From the NCBI GenBank assembly GCA_903642265.1, contig CAHJWN010000028.1:1-46047 (forward strand): a DNA stretch of 46,047 nt, read 5' to 3'. Of this stretch, positions 35,868 through 45,804 are shown one piece after another; within the stretch, counting starts at the first letter, position 1; each line of letters starts with the position of its first letter. The notes under the pieces are model-generated. The model had not been told where the DNA came from and did no database searches. It saw only the letters and a list, made by a program, of their open reading frames with translations. The stretch comes from Acidobacteriaceae bacterium (GTDB lineage Bacteria; Acidobacteriota; Terriglobia; Terriglobales; Acidobacteriaceae). Made by a program: the position numbers and the translations under genes.

Positions 35868-36247
35868 TGGCTTCGGTTAGCCTTTTCATCCGGATAGTAC
35901 CACCGCCGAAAGCCGCAAATGTTTGTTTGCGTGATGCGATCTCCAGTAAAGGTATGCAGATGAGACCCGTAAGCCATAGGAATGACAAGGATCGCTGCAC
36001 AGAAATCTCTTGCACGTTGCGCGGGTTACATCACCTGCTGGCGAGGTCATCCGGGGTGGCACATGGGCTGAGGACCGAAAGCAAATTTGCGAAGCTGAGA
36101 AGGCTTGAATGCCAGACCAAATACGTGACAGCGCGCGTTATGACGCTGCGGGGTTGGTCCCGTGGGTTGCGATCGCCGCTTGCACCCGTTCAAGTGAATC
36201 CGTCCTGGCGTCTATGTGGCAGCATGTCCTGCCTCTTGACAGGGGCT
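35868..36247. other. Intergenic region upstream of the FHA phosphatase
   Basis: 380 bases between the efflux operon's end and the FHA phosphatase start. The only open frame (plus, 35867-36310) is antisense to the ends of both neighbours and has no domain; I consider it spurious. It should contain the phosphatase promoter and the efflux operon 3' end. No clear terminator found. Confidence 0.45.
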
Positions 36248-37930
36248 TTACTGCTGAATGACTGTTTCTGCCCCGGTCAGTTTTTTGGTTACCTGTGCCG
36301 GAGTTGGTAGCTGCGTCCTGTCCCAGCCTCCGCCGAGCGCCTGAATCAGGTTCACGGCATAGGTCATCTGCTGAATCTGCAGGTTGGTGACACTCTGCTG
36401 GTCGGAGAGCAACGTGGTTTGCGCAATGACGACATTCGAGTATGGATCGAGGCCCAACTGATAACGATCAAGCGCAAGCTGCACATACTGCTCCGCCGAC
36501 ACCTGGGCTTCGCGCTGCTGGGCGATCTGCTGTGAACCAACGCGTAGATTGGAGAGGTCGTCTTCAACCTGCTGGAAAGCGGTCAACACTGTCTGCCGGT
36601 AGCTGGCAACATCCGCGTTGTAGGTGGAGATGTATTGCCGGACTGTGGCCCGGCGCAATCCGCCGTCGTAGACCGTCTCCGAGATGCCGGGCCCGATCGA
36701 CCAGAACCGGCTCGCGGCGTCGAAGATGTGCTTAAAGCCGGAACTCTCGAAGCCGCCGGTCGCGCTCAAGGTGAGATTGGGATAGTAGGCTGCGGTCGCA
36801 ATGCCGATCTGTGCGTTGGCCTCAGCCATGGTGCGTTCGGCGGCAGCGATGTCGGGTCTGCGCTCGAGCAACTGCGATGGCATGCCCACCGGAACTGGCG
36901 GCGGACTTACGAGCGATGGCTTCACTGGAATGGAGAAAGTAGATGGGTTCGTTCCAATGAGCACGGCAATCGCATGCTCATACTGCGCGCGCGCCGTTTC
37001 GATACCGATCTCGGCAGCCTGCGCATTTTGTAGGGTGTTCTGCGCCTCGACGACGGAAAGCTCGTTGTCGACACCGGTCTCGTAGCGGCTTTTTGTGATC
37101 TCCAGGCTCTTCTGGTCCGCGGCCACGGTGTCGGCATAAACCTTCTCAAGCGCATCCTGTCCGCGGATTTCGAAGAAGTACTGGGCTAGGCTGGACTGCT
37201 CTGCGAGACGCTCGTTTTCGAGATCTGCTGCCGAAACCTGTGCGTTGTACTGGTCTGCGCGTATGGAGTTGCGGATGCGACCCCAGAGATCAGGCTCCCA
37301 GCTGAGATCAGCAGGAAGGTCAAAGATGGTGCTCTGCTGCCCTGTGTTCGTGACCGTTCCCGTGGTGCCGGCCGCTGTGCCTGTTGAAGTCCCATTTGCA
37401 TTCGCAAGGTTGCCGGAGGAACGCGAGCGATTGTACGTTGGACCAACTGAAAGCGTTGGATAGAGCTGCGACCGCGCTTCACCGACCAGCGCCCTTGCGG
37501 TCATAAAGTTTTCGAAGTATTGCTTGATGTTCTGGTTATCGATGTCCAGCTTGTCCTCAAGCGTATTGAGATCGGGGTCGTTGAAGATCTGCCACCACTT
37601 GCCATGCAGCATGGCGTCCTGCGGCTGGGCGATCTTCCAGCCATCGTAAGCAGGGGCCGGTGCGACCTGCGGGTTGGTCGCAGAGATGTCGGTCTTGTTG
37701 ATCTCCGGCCCGGCGTTTGCTGGGGTTGGAACCTCTTTGTATGCAGGTGGAGCGGTCTGGGCGGCGGTCTGCGGGGCATGATACTTCGGTCCAACCATGC
37801 AGCCTGTCAGGACCCCAACCAACGCCGAGCACAGTAGCGCGGTGCAAATCAGTGACGCGGCAGGACGGGTGGCGGGTGCTCTTCGAGACGTGATCACGGA
37901 CAAATCGATCTCCTGAAAGTTATTCAACAT
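36248..37930 (-). CDS. RND outer-membrane factor lipoprotein (OprM/NodT family)
   Basis: 560 residues. The lipoprotein signal ends in LTGC, with the lipid-carrying Cys about residue 44, followed by MVGPKYHAP, the classic OprM/NodT start. Two TolC-type repeats each give a long helical hairpin, with DLSWEPDLWGRIRNSIRADQ, ETGVDNELSVVEAQNTL, RRPDIAAAERTMAEANAQIG and YQLGLDPYSNVVIAQTTLL. It forms the trimeric outer-membrane exit duct for the upstream pump. Its start overlaps the permease end by 11 bases. I chose ATG 37930 (AGGAGGG about 15 bases upstream) over TTG 37981. Last gene of the operon. Confidence 0.93.
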   Translation of the reverse strand: MLNNFQEIDLSVITSRRAPATRPAASLICTALLCSALVGVLTGCMVGPKYHAPQTAAQTAPPAYKEVPTPANAGPEINKTDISATNPQVAPAPAYDGWKIAQPQDAMLHGKWWQIFNDPDLNTLEDKLDIDNQNIKQYFENFMTARALVGEARSQLYPTLSVGPTYNRSRSSGNLANANGTSTGTAAGTTGTVTNTGQQSTIFDLPADLSWEPDLWGRIRNSIRADQYNAQVSAADLENERLAEQSSLAQYFFEIRGQDALEKVYADTVAADQKSLEITKSRYETGVDNELSVVEAQNTLQNAQAAEIGIETARAQYEHAIAVLIGTNPSTFSIPVKPSLVSPPPVPVGMPSQLLERRPDIAAAERTMAEANAQIGIATAAYYPNLTLSATGGFESSGFKHIFDAASRFWSIGPGISETVYDGGLRRATVRQYISTYNADVASYRQTVLTAFQQVEDDLSNLRVGSQQIAQQREAQVSAEQYVQLALDRYQLGLDPYSNVVIAQTTLLSDQQSVTNLQIQQMTYAVNLIQALGGGWDRTQLPTPAQVTKKLTGAETVIQQ

Positions 37931-40900
37931 GGCTGGCTGCTGGCCCTCCTGCCGGGAAGGGACTGCGGTTCCGCGAACCAAATGTTTTCTTTACCCAAAG
38001 CCGAAGTTCATCGAGCACAAGGTAGACGACCGGCGTGGTGTAGAGCGTCAAGAGCTGGCTGACGATGAGGCCACCGACGATGGTGATGCCCAAGGGGCGG
38101 CGTAATTCCGACCCTGTGCCTGTACCGAACGCAAGTGGCAGCGCGCCAAAGAGTGCGGCCATGGTGGTCATAAGGATAGGGCGAAAGCGCAGCATACAAG
38201 CCTGGAAGATGGCCTCTTCGGTGCTGAGACCCTGCTCACGCTCTGCCTGCAGCGCAAAGTCGATCATCATGATGGCGTTCTTCTTCACGATGCCGATCAA
38301 AAGCACGATGCCGATAATTGAGATGATGTTCAGGTCCTGCTTGAACAGCATCAACGCCAGCATTGCACCGACGCTGGCAGAAGGGATCGTCGAGATGATG
38401 GTAATCGGGTGCACAAGACTTTCGTACAGCACCCCGAGCACGATATACACGGCGAGGATGGCGGTGAGTATAAGGTACTTCTCTGACCCCAGCGACTCCT
38501 GGTAGGCAAGAACGGTGCCGGCAAAGAAGCCATGCACGCTAGTCGGTGTGCCGAGCGTCTTCTGCATATTCGCGACGGCCAGCGTGGCGTCACTGAGTGA
38601 ATATCCAGGAGCAAGGTTGAAGGAGACGGTCACCGACGGGAACAAGCCGGTGTGGTTGATCGCAAGCGGAACCGTCGTGGCGCGGCTGGTTGAAATGGAA
38701 GCCAGCGGCGTGTTGCCACTCGCAGTCGCGCTTCCCGAACCATTGTGGAAGTAAATGTTGTTCAGGCCTTCGGGACTCTGCCAGAACTTCGGCGCAACCT
38801 CCAGGATGACGTAGTACTGGTTCAGCTGCGTGTAAATCAGCGAGACTTCCGACTGTCCAAAGGCGCTATAGATGCCGGAGTCGATCGCCTGAGCGGTCAG
38901 CCCAAGCCGTGCTGCAGAGACGCGATCGTAGGTCAGCACTTCATCGAGGCCGCCGTTCTGCTGATCAGAGTTCACATCCTGAAAGCCCGGCAGCTTCTTC
39001 ATTGCCGCCATCAGCTTAGGGCCCCACGTTGCGAGGTCGGCGTTACTATCTGCCTGGATGGTGTACTGATACTGCGCATTGCCACCACGACCGCCGATGC
39101 GCAGATCCTGTCCTGCCTGGAGAAATGCCGAGGCTACGGGCATGCGATTCAGCTTGGGGCGGATGCGGTTGATGATCTCCGGCGCGCCGACCTTGCCTGG
39201 TCGCTCGTTCAGGGGCTTTAGTGCGACAAACATGCCGCCCGTATTGGTTGCACCTCCGCCACCCGTAAACGCAATGATGTGTTTAACTGCAGGATCGTCG
39301 CGTATCACCTTCACGATCTTCAGCAGCGAGTCATTCATTGCGGGAAATGATGCGTCCTGCGGCCCTTGTATGCCGCCGCCGAGCAACCCAGTATCCTGCT
39401 GCGGGAAGAATCCCTTGGGGATCTTATAGATCACCACCACGTTCAGCGCTATGGTCATGGCGAGCACCGTCAGCATGAGACCGGGGTTCTCAAGCACCCA
39501 GTGAAGGCTGCGGCGATACAGGGACAAGATCCAATCGAAGAAGCGCTCGGTGAGCAGATAAAAGCGGCCATGCTCACGCTGACTCTGGTCTTTAAGCAGG
39601 TAGGCGCACATGGTCGGCGTAGTGGTCAGCGAGATCACCATGGAGACGATGATTGCGGTCGAAAGCGTGATTGCAAACTCACGGAAGAGACGGCCTACGA
39701 TGCCTCCCATCAGGAGCAGCGGGATAAACACCGCGATCAGCGAGATGCTGATTGAGAGGACGGTAAAGCCGATCTCCTTTGCGCCACGCAGCGTCGCCGC
39801 CATGGGCGTCATGCCGTCCTCAAGATGGCGGGTGATGTTCTCCATCACCACGATCGCATCGTCGACAACGAAGCCGGTCGAGATGGTGAGCGCCATCAGC
39901 GACAGGTTGTCGAGTGAAAAGCCGAGCATGTACATCACGGCGAAGGTGCCGATCAGAGATACCGGAACGGCGACGGCCGGGATCAGGGTTGCGCGCCCAT
40001 TACGCAGGAATACGAACACAACAAGGATGACAAGCACGATCGAAAGGATCAGGGTGCGCTCGACATCAATGACCGAAGCCTTGATGGTGGTTGTGCGGTC
40101 CATCATCACGTCGACTTTGATCCCGTTTGGAATCGAGGCGCTTACGGCTGGCAACTCGTTGTAGATGCGCTGAACGGTCTGAATGATGTTGGCGCCGGGT
40201 TGGCGGAAGATGATGATGACCACTGCCCGCTTGCCATCGAAGTAGCCAGCCGTACGAATGTTCTGAACCGAGTCGACTACATCGGCTACGTCCTGTAACC
40301 GGACTGCCGCGCCGTTCTTGTATCCAACGACAATGGGTCGGTATTCGGAAGCATGCGAGATCTGATCGTTCGCGACGATATCCATGGTTGTTGCACCGTT
40401 GGAGATCTGTCCCTTAGCCAGGTCGGAGTTTTGCAGGCTGAGCACCGCCTGCAGGTTGGATAGTGCCAGCCCGTAGCTTGCGAGCTTTTGAGGATCGACC
40501 TCAACCCGGACGGAGGGGAGCGCGCCTCCGCCTGCAGTGACCTGCCCAACGCCCTGAATCTGCGAAAGTTTCTGGACGACGACCGTCGAGCCCTCGTCAT
40601 ACAGTTTGTCTGGGCCGTACTTGTCGGAGGTCAGCGCCAGGATCATGATTGGCGAGTCCGCGGGATTTACCTTGCGGTAGGTTGGATTGCCGGGAAGGTT
40701 TGCCGGCAGATACGCTCGCGCTGCGTTAATTGCGGCCTGCACGTCGCGCGCCGCACCGTCGATGTCGCGCGATAGATCGAACTGGATGGTGATGTTGGTC
40801 GTGCCCAGACTGCTGGCTGAAGTCATCTCGGTGACACCGGCGATGTGTCCGAACTGGCGCTCGAGCGGCGTTGCAACCGAGGACGCCATGATCTCTGCGC

Positions 40901-41063
40901 TGCCTCCGGGCAGGCCGGCGTTGACGTTAATGGTGGGGAAGTCCACCTGCGGCAAAGGCGAGACGGGCAGAAAATTAAAGGCGATCGCACCCGCGATGGC
41001 AATGGCGATCGTCAGCAACGTAGTGGCTACCGGCCGATTGATGAAGGGCGAGGAGATATTCAT
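37920..41063 (-). CDS. HAE-1 RND multidrug efflux permease, second copy (MdtC-like)
   Basis: 1047 residues, standard length. Twelve transmembrane helices in two repeats with two large periplasmic loops. The proton relay is present: DD in STGFVVDDAIVVMEN (about 405-420) and Lys in GIVKKNAIMMIDFALQ. The N-terminus NISSPFINRPVATTLLTIA and GGNAQYQYTIQ/LGLTAQAIDSGIYSAFGQ pore segments are typical of MdtC. Start ATG overlaps the upstream permease stop as ATGA (41060-41063). Together the two permeases probably form an MdtBC-type heterotrimer, unlike pumps with one AcrB homotrimer. Confidence 0.95.
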   Translation of the reverse strand: MNISSPFINRPVATTLLTIAIAIAGAIAFNFLPVSPLPQVDFPTINVNAGLPGGSAEIMASSVATPLERQFGHIAGVTEMTSASSLGTTNITIQFDLSRDIDGAARDVQAAINAARAYLPANLPGNPTYRKVNPADSPIMILALTSDKYGPDKLYDEGSTVVVQKLSQIQGVGQVTAGGGALPSVRVEVDPQKLASYGLALSNLQAVLSLQNSDLAKGQISNGATTMDIVANDQISHASEYRPIVVGYKNGAAVRLQDVADVVDSVQNIRTAGYFDGKRAVVIIIFRQPGANIIQTVQRIYNELPAVSASIPNGIKVDVMMDRTTTIKASVIDVERTLILSIVLVILVVFVFLRNGRATLIPAVAVPVSLIGTFAVMYMLGFSLDNLSLMALTISTGFVVDDAIVVMENITRHLEDGMTPMAATLRGAKEIGFTVLSISISLIAVFIPLLLMGGIVGRLFREFAITLSTAIIVSMVISLTTTPTMCAYLLKDQSQREHGRFYLLTERFFDWILSLYRRSLHWVLENPGLMLTVLAMTIALNVVVIYKIPKGFFPQQDTGLLGGGIQGPQDASFPAMNDSLLKIVKVIRDDPAVKHIIAFTGGGGATNTGGMFVALKPLNERPGKVGAPEIINRIRPKLNRMPVASAFLQAGQDLRIGGRGGNAQYQYTIQADSNADLATWGPKLMAAMKKLPGFQDVNSDQQNGGLDEVLTYDRVSAARLGLTAQAIDSGIYSAFGQSEVSLIYTQLNQYYVILEVAPKFWQSPEGLNNIYFHNGSGSATASGNTPLASISTSRATTVPLAINHTGLFPSVTVSFNLAPGYSLSDATLAVANMQKTLGTPTSVHGFFAGTVLAYQESLGSEKYLILTAILAVYIVLGVLYESLVHPITIISTIPSASVGAMLALMLFKQDLNIISIIGIVLLIGIVKKNAIMMIDFALQAEREQGLSTEEAIFQACMLRFRPILMTTMAALFGALPLAFGTGTGSELRRPLGITIVGGLIVSQLLTLYTTPVVYLVLDELRLWVKKTFGSRNRSPFPAGGPAASHVE

Positions 41064-44000
41064 ACCGCTTCGGCCTGGGCTTCAGCTCTTGCTTCATCGT
41101 GGCGCGGCTGCTGTGGTTCATTGCCGGTCGGTGGCTTGTTGGTGGATTTCGAGAACCGGTGCGCGAGGTTGTCGAAGAAGATGTAGATGACCGGCGTTGT
41201 GTAGAGCGTAAGCACCTGCGACAGCAAAAGCCCGCCGACCATGGCAATACCAAGCGGGCGGCGAAGCTCCGAGCCGATGCCGTGGCCAAAGGCCAAGGGA
41301 AGGCCGCCAAGCAATGCTGCCATAGTCGTCATCATGATGGGCCGAAAGCGCAGCAGGCAAGCCTCGTAGATCGCGTCGGTCGCACTCTTGCCGTGGTTAC
41401 GCTCAGCTTCGAGCGCGAAGTCGACCATCATGATGCCATTCTTCTTAACGATGCCGATGAGGAGCACGATGCCAATAATCGCGACCACGCTCAGGTCCTG
41501 GTGAAAGAGGATGAGCGAAAGAAATGCGCCAACGCCGGCGGATGGAAGTGTCGAGAGGATAGTGATGGGATGAATGAAGCTCTCGTAGAGCACACCGAGC
41601 ACGATGTACACCGTGACCAGCGCTGCGAGGATAAGCAACGGCTCATTCGAAAGCGAATTTCGGAAGCTGGCAGCGGTGCCCTGGAAGTCTGCCTGCACAC
41701 TCTGCGGCATCTTCAAGTCTTTCTGGATCTTAGTAACGGAGTCGATCGCCGCACCGAGTGAGGCGTTTGTTGCCAGGTTGAACGATACCGTGATCGCCGG
41801 AAACTGGCCCTGATGGGTGATGGAGAGGGGCTCCGTTGTCGTTTCAAAATGAGAGAACGCGCTCAGGGGGATCGCGTTGCTCTGGGCGGAGCTTGTGGCA
41901 CCGGCACTATTGACGCCGGATGACACCGGCTTCAATGCGTTCGCGGGCGGGGTAAACGAGGCGACGTACGGCGTATAGAGGGTCGATGCGGTGTTCGCGT
42001 TTGATCCTGCCGAGGTCGAGCCGGCGGACGAGAACGAGGCAGCCGCACCCGCTCCCGATGCTCCTGAAGACGCGCTCGCCTGGATGTAAATGTGGTTCAG
42101 CTTGTCCGGGTCGACCTGGAACTGCGGCATGCTCTCCAGGATGACGTGGTACTGATTCAACTGCGTGTACATCGTATTGATCTGGCGCTGGCCAAATGCG
42201 TCATAGAGCGTCTGATCGATGGTCGTGGGCGCAATGCCGAGGCGTGATGCGGTGCCGCGATCGATGACAAGCTTTACGGCAAGGCCGCCGGGCTGCTGGT
42301 CGGTGGCGACATCTTCGAGCTCTGGGTGCTTCTTCAGTTCCGTGATGAACTTACCGGTCCACGCATTCAGCTCGTTCTGGTCGGGATCTTCGAGCGTGTA
42401 CTGGTATTGAGTACGGCTCACGCGGTCGTCGACTGTAATGTTCTGAACCGGCTGCATGAAAAGCTGGATGCCTTCGACGTTGACCAGCTTGGTCTGGAGA
42501 CGTCGAATGACGTCTGCAGCATTGAGATCGCGGTCCTCAAGCGGCTTCAAGTTGATCGACATACGGCCGCTGTTGGTCGTGGTGTTTGTGCCGTCCGCTC
42601 CAATGAAGGAGGAGAGACTTTCGACCGCGGGATCGTCGAGGATGACCTTGGCGACCTCCTGCTGTTTCTGCGCCATCGCCTTTCCGCCGATCGCTGGAGG
42701 CGCCTGGGTGATGCCCTGGATGACGCCGGTATCCTGCACCGGGAAGAAGCCCTTGGGGATGATGATGTAGAGGAAGATCGTCAAGCAGAGGGTTGCGAGT
42801 GCGATCAGCAGCGTGACGCCTTGAAATTCCAGGACAACTTTCAAGGTGCGACCGTAGAAGTCGATCATGGCGACGAAAACAGCTTCGGACTTCTTATAAA
42901 GCCAGCCCTCCTGCGCCTTTGGATCGTGTTTCAGGATGCGCGAAGCCATCATCGGAGTCAGTGTGAGCGACACGACCGCGGACAGGATGATCGTCACTGC
43001 AAGCGTGACGGCAAACTCCCGGAAGAGGCGCCCAACGACGTCCCCCATAAAGAGAAGCGGGATCAGCACCGCAATGAGCGATACGGTAAGCGAGAGAATG
43101 GTGAACCCAATCTGCTCCGCGCCTTTGAGCGCCGCTTCCATCGGCGCTTCACCCTCTTCGATATAGCGAGAGATGTTTTCGACCATGACGATGGCGTCAT
43201 CGACGACGAAGCCGGTCGAGATGGTGAGTGCCATGAGCGAGAGATTATCGAGCGAGTAGCCGAGGGCATACATTGCGCCGAAGGTTCCGATGAGCGAAAG
43301 CGGCACGGCAACCGCGGGAATGATGGTGGCCGAGAGGCTCCGCAGGAAGAGGAATATGACCATGACAACCAGCACGATCGTCAGTATCAGCTCGAATTTC
43401 ACGTCCGACACCGATGCCTCAATCGGCGTCGTGAGGTCGGTCAGGGTGGTGATGGTAATGCCTTCCGGAAGGGTGTTCTGCAACTGCGGCAGCAGTGCCT
43501 TGATGCTCTGAACCACCTTGATGGTATTGCCGCCTGGCTGGCGCTGGACGTTCAGGATGACGGCGGGCGTCTGGTTCCACCATGCTGCCTGGCTGTTGTT
43601 CTCGATGCCATCGACGACCTGGGCGACGTCGGTCAGATAAACCGGAGCGCCATTGCGGAAGGCAACGATGACGCCCTCGTAATCTTTCTTGGTGATCAGC
43701 TGATCGTTCGCATCGATCTGGTAATCCTGCTTGGGGCCGTCAAAGTTGCCTTTAGCGGCGTTGACGCTGTTTTGCGTGAGTGCGGTGCGTAGGTTCTCAA
43801 GGTCAATGCCGTAAGAGGACAAGGCCGTAGGGTTAGCCTGGATACGGACTGCAGGCTTCTGACCGCCGCTGATGCTGACAAGCCCGACGCCTTGAAGCTG
43901 CGAGATCTTGGGTGCGAGCCGCGTGTCAACCAGGTCCTCAACTGCAGATAGTGCGATATTGCTCGAGGTGATCGCGAGCGTCAGGACGGGCGCATCGGCT

Positions 44001-44401
44001 GGGTTGGTCTTGCTGTAGATGGGAGGCGACGGCAGGTTGGCCGGAAGGTAGCTCTGCGACGCGCTGATCGCGGATTGGACCTCCTCTTCAGCAATGTCGA
44101 TGTCAAGACTGAGATTGAACTGCAGCACCACGACGGAGGTGCCGCCGGAGCTGGTGGACGTCATCTGGCTGAGGCCCTGCAACTGGCCGAGCTGGCGCTC
44201 GAGCGGCGCAGTTACGGTTGTGGCGACCACATCCGGGCTGGCGCCGGGGTAGAACGTGAGTACCTGGATGGTTGGGTAATCGACCTCAGGGAGTGCCGAA
44301 ACCGGAAGCTGCGTATACGCAACGATGCCGACCAGCAGGATCGCTGCCATCAACAGGCATGTCGCGACCGGACGCAGAATAAACGGACGTGAAGGGCTCA
44401 A
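41060..44401 (-). CDS. HAE-1 RND multidrug efflux permease, first copy (MdtB-like) with low-complexity insertion
   Basis: 1113 residues, about 65-70 longer than usual. The proton relay is intact (STGFVVDDAIVMVEN; GIVKKNGIMMVDFALE). A Ser/Ala/Gly/Thr-rich insertion, roughly residues 772-844, sits in the second periplasmic loop between HIYIQ and the conserved EPLSITHQGQFPA. It may be a flexible loop in the porter/docking region. The start is TTG 44401, overlapping the fusion-protein TGA stop. Operon order MFP-permease-permease-OMF is that of the mdtABC type; the TolC-like partner is included in the operon. Confidence 0.94.
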   Translation of the reverse strand: MSPSRPFILRPVATCLLMAAILLVGIVAYTQLPVSALPEVDYPTIQVLTFYPGASPDVVATTVTAPLERQLGQLQGLSQMTSTSSGGTSVVVLQFNLSLDIDIAEEEVQSAISASQSYLPANLPSPPIYSKTNPADAPVLTLAITSSNIALSAVEDLVDTRLAPKISQLQGVGLVSISGGQKPAVRIQANPTALSSYGIDLENLRTALTQNSVNAAKGNFDGPKQDYQIDANDQLITKKDYEGVIVAFRNGAPVYLTDVAQVVDGIENNSQAAWWNQTPAVILNVQRQPGGNTIKVVQSIKALLPQLQNTLPEGITITTLTDLTTPIEASVSDVKFELILTIVLVVMVIFLFLRSLSATIIPAVAVPLSLIGTFGAMYALGYSLDNLSLMALTISTGFVVDDAIVMVENISRYIEEGEAPMEAALKGAEQIGFTILSLTVSLIAVLIPLLFMGDVVGRLFREFAVTLAVTIILSAVVSLTLTPMMASRILKHDPKAQEGWLYKKSEAVFVAMIDFYGRTLKVVLEFQGVTLLIALATLCLTIFLYIIIPKGFFPVQDTGVIQGITQAPPAIGGKAMAQKQQEVAKVILDDPAVESLSSFIGADGTNTTTNSGRMSINLKPLEDRDLNAADVIRRLQTKLVNVEGIQLFMQPVQNITVDDRVSRTQYQYTLEDPDQNELNAWTGKFITELKKHPELEDVATDQQPGGLAVKLVIDRGTASRLGIAPTTIDQTLYDAFGQRQINTMYTQLNQYHVILESMPQFQVDPDKLNHIYIQASASSGASGAGAAASFSSAGSTSAGSNANTASTLYTPYVASFTPPANALKPVSSGVNSAGATSSAQSNAIPLSAFSHFETTTEPLSITHQGQFPAITVSFNLATNASLGAAIDSVTKIQKDLKMPQSVQADFQGTAASFRNSLSNEPLLILAALVTVYIVLGVLYESFIHPITILSTLPSAGVGAFLSLILFHQDLSVVAIIGIVLLIGIVKKNGIMMVDFALEAERNHGKSATDAIYEACLLRFRPIMMTTMAALLGGLPLAFGHGIGSELRRPLGIAMVGGLLLSQVLTLYTTPVIYIFFDNLAHRFSKSTNKPPTGNEPQQPRHDEARAEAQAEAV

Positions 44402-45669
44402 GGAGCTTGACTCCCGCTTGTGTTCGAAGCGATAGGTGTCTTTGAAATGTCGACCGTGGAACCGGGCGCCAGCTTGTCAAAGCTGCTGTTTGCCAGCACG
44501 TCGCCAGGATTGACTCCTTGAACTGCAGTGGTATTCCCATCCGTCACAAGGGTCTTTACCTGCTTCTCCTGCGCCTTTTCCTTGCCTTTACCCTGACCCT
44601 CGATGGCATAGACGAAGGAACTCGTGCCATTGTGCTGGATGGTCGAGGAAGGGATGAGCGTGACGGCACGCAGCGTGTTGACCAGCAGCCGCGTATTCAC
44701 GAACTGGTTGGGGAACAGGCTGCTTGTCCGGTTCACAAATGAAGCCCTGCCCTTGACCGTGCCAGTCGTGGTGTCCACTTGATTATCGAGGGTCAGCAAG
44801 GTGCCGCTGTCAATCTTGGTCACGCTGGTGCGGTCGTAAGCGTCAACTGGCAGCTTTGCGCCCTGGCGCAGACGTATCTGTACCTGGTTCAGATCGTCTT
44901 CAGGAATCGTAAAGACAACGGTGATTGGCTGGATTTGCGTGACTACGACCAGCGTAGTGGTGCCATTCGCCTGGACGACATTGCCTGGATCTACAAGCCG
45001 CAGACCAACCCTGCCTGTGATGGGCGAAGTAATGTGGCAGTAGCTGACCTGGACCTGGTCGTACTGGACCAGACCTTCATCGTTCTTGACCGTGCCCTCA
45101 TCCTGCAGCACCAGCTTATCCTGGTCATCCAGAATCTGCTTGGCAATGGCATTGCGCGCCCATGCAGCTTTATAGCGCTCGAGATCCATCCGCGCCTGCG
45201 CCAAAACGTTCTCGTCCCGTTCAAGCGTTCCCTGGGCCTGCAGCAATGTTGCCCTGTAGCTGCGGTCGTCAATATCGATCAGCGGGTCACCCTTGCGAAC
45301 CAGCTGACCTTCCTTGTAGTGCACCGACACAATGATGCCGTTGACCTGGCTTGTTATCAAGGACGTGAAGACCGGCGTGACTGTGCCAATTGCGTCGAGA
45401 TAAACGCCGATATCGCCCTGCTGCGCAGTTGCGGTGGTAATAGCGACTGGGCCGCCTGCGCCTGCACCACGTCCGCCACCGGCCGCCTTCGGCGCATCCT
45501 TCTTGTTCATAACCAGGTAGATGGCTACGGCAAAGATGAGCAGGATCAATACCCACACGAGAACGCGCACCAAAGAGCTGCGCTTTTTGGGTGGATCGGA
45601 CGGTGCGGGAAGTTGGTGGTCTAGTCCGATGTGCGGTTGTGGGTGGGACTCTTGCAGATCAGCAGGCAA
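44398..45669 (-). CDS. RND membrane fusion protein (MdtA-like)
   Basis: 423 residues. Cytoplasmic Pro-rich N-terminus, one transmembrane anchor (about 33-50, VRVLVWVLILLIFAVAIYLV), then a periplasmic adaptor: lipoyl halves (GDIGVYLDAIGTVTPVFTS ... ITSPITGRVGLRLVDPGNVV), an alpha-hairpin (about 145-215) and a beta-barrel (QPITVVFTIPEDDLNQVQ). It ends with a membrane-proximal domain and a Thr/Ser-rich tail. It bridges inner-membrane permeases to the outer-membrane factor. The start is TTG 45669, with AAAGGAA (45674-45680) immediately upstream. Divergent from the Tat-exported protein at 45937. Confidence 0.93.
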   Translation of the reverse strand: MPADLQESHPQPHIGLDHQLPAPSDPPKKRSSLVRVLVWVLILLIFAVAIYLVMNKKDAPKAAGGGRGAGAGGPVAITTATAQQGDIGVYLDAIGTVTPVFTSLITSQVNGIIVSVHYKEGQLVRKGDPLIDIDDRSYRATLLQAQGTLERDENVLAQARMDLERYKAAWARNAIAKQILDDQDKLVLQDEGTVKNDEGLVQYDQVQVSYCHITSPITGRVGLRLVDPGNVVQANGTTTLVVVTQIQPITVVFTIPEDDLNQVQIRLRQGAKLPVDAYDRTSVTKIDSGTLLTLDNQVDTTTGTVKGRASFVNRTSSLFPNQFVNTRLLVNTLRAVTLIPSSTIQHNGTSSFVYAIEGQGKGKEKAQEKQVKTLVTDGNTTAVQGVNPGDVLANSSFDKLAPGSTVDISKTPIASNTSGSQAP

Positions 45670-45767
45670 TGTGTTCCTTTGTGCGAGTCAATTTGCTTTT
45701 CGGTTCTTTAGGTACTTGTCCCAACCTCGGTCGGGGGAGTGTCTCTCTATTTTGCACTCTCAACTAT

Positions 45768-45804
45768 GGACGCACCAAGCGAGGGCAAAGGACGCACCAA
45801 ACGA
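45768..45804. promoter_or_regulatory. Two direct repeats spaced 22 bp upstream of the RND operon
   Basis: GGACGCACCAAGCGA (45768-45782) and GGACGCACCAAACGA (45790-45804) match at 14 of 15 positions, start-to-start 22 bases, two DNA turns. They lie about 100 bases before the efflux operon start and 130 before the divergent gene. Direct repeats with this spacing are typical of OmpR/PhoB-class response-regulator boxes; no regulator is encoded in view. Confidence 0.5.

Noticed and set aside
35867..36310. Plus-strand frame of 147 codons between the phosphatase and efflux operon
   Set aside because: Overlaps both neighbours antisense, lacks a ribosome site and shows no protein features.
42326..43792. 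Long plus-strand frame (488 codons) across the RND permease
   Set aside because: Antisense to a conserved HAE-1 pump and made of charged low-complexity sequence; a by-product of GC-rich codon use.
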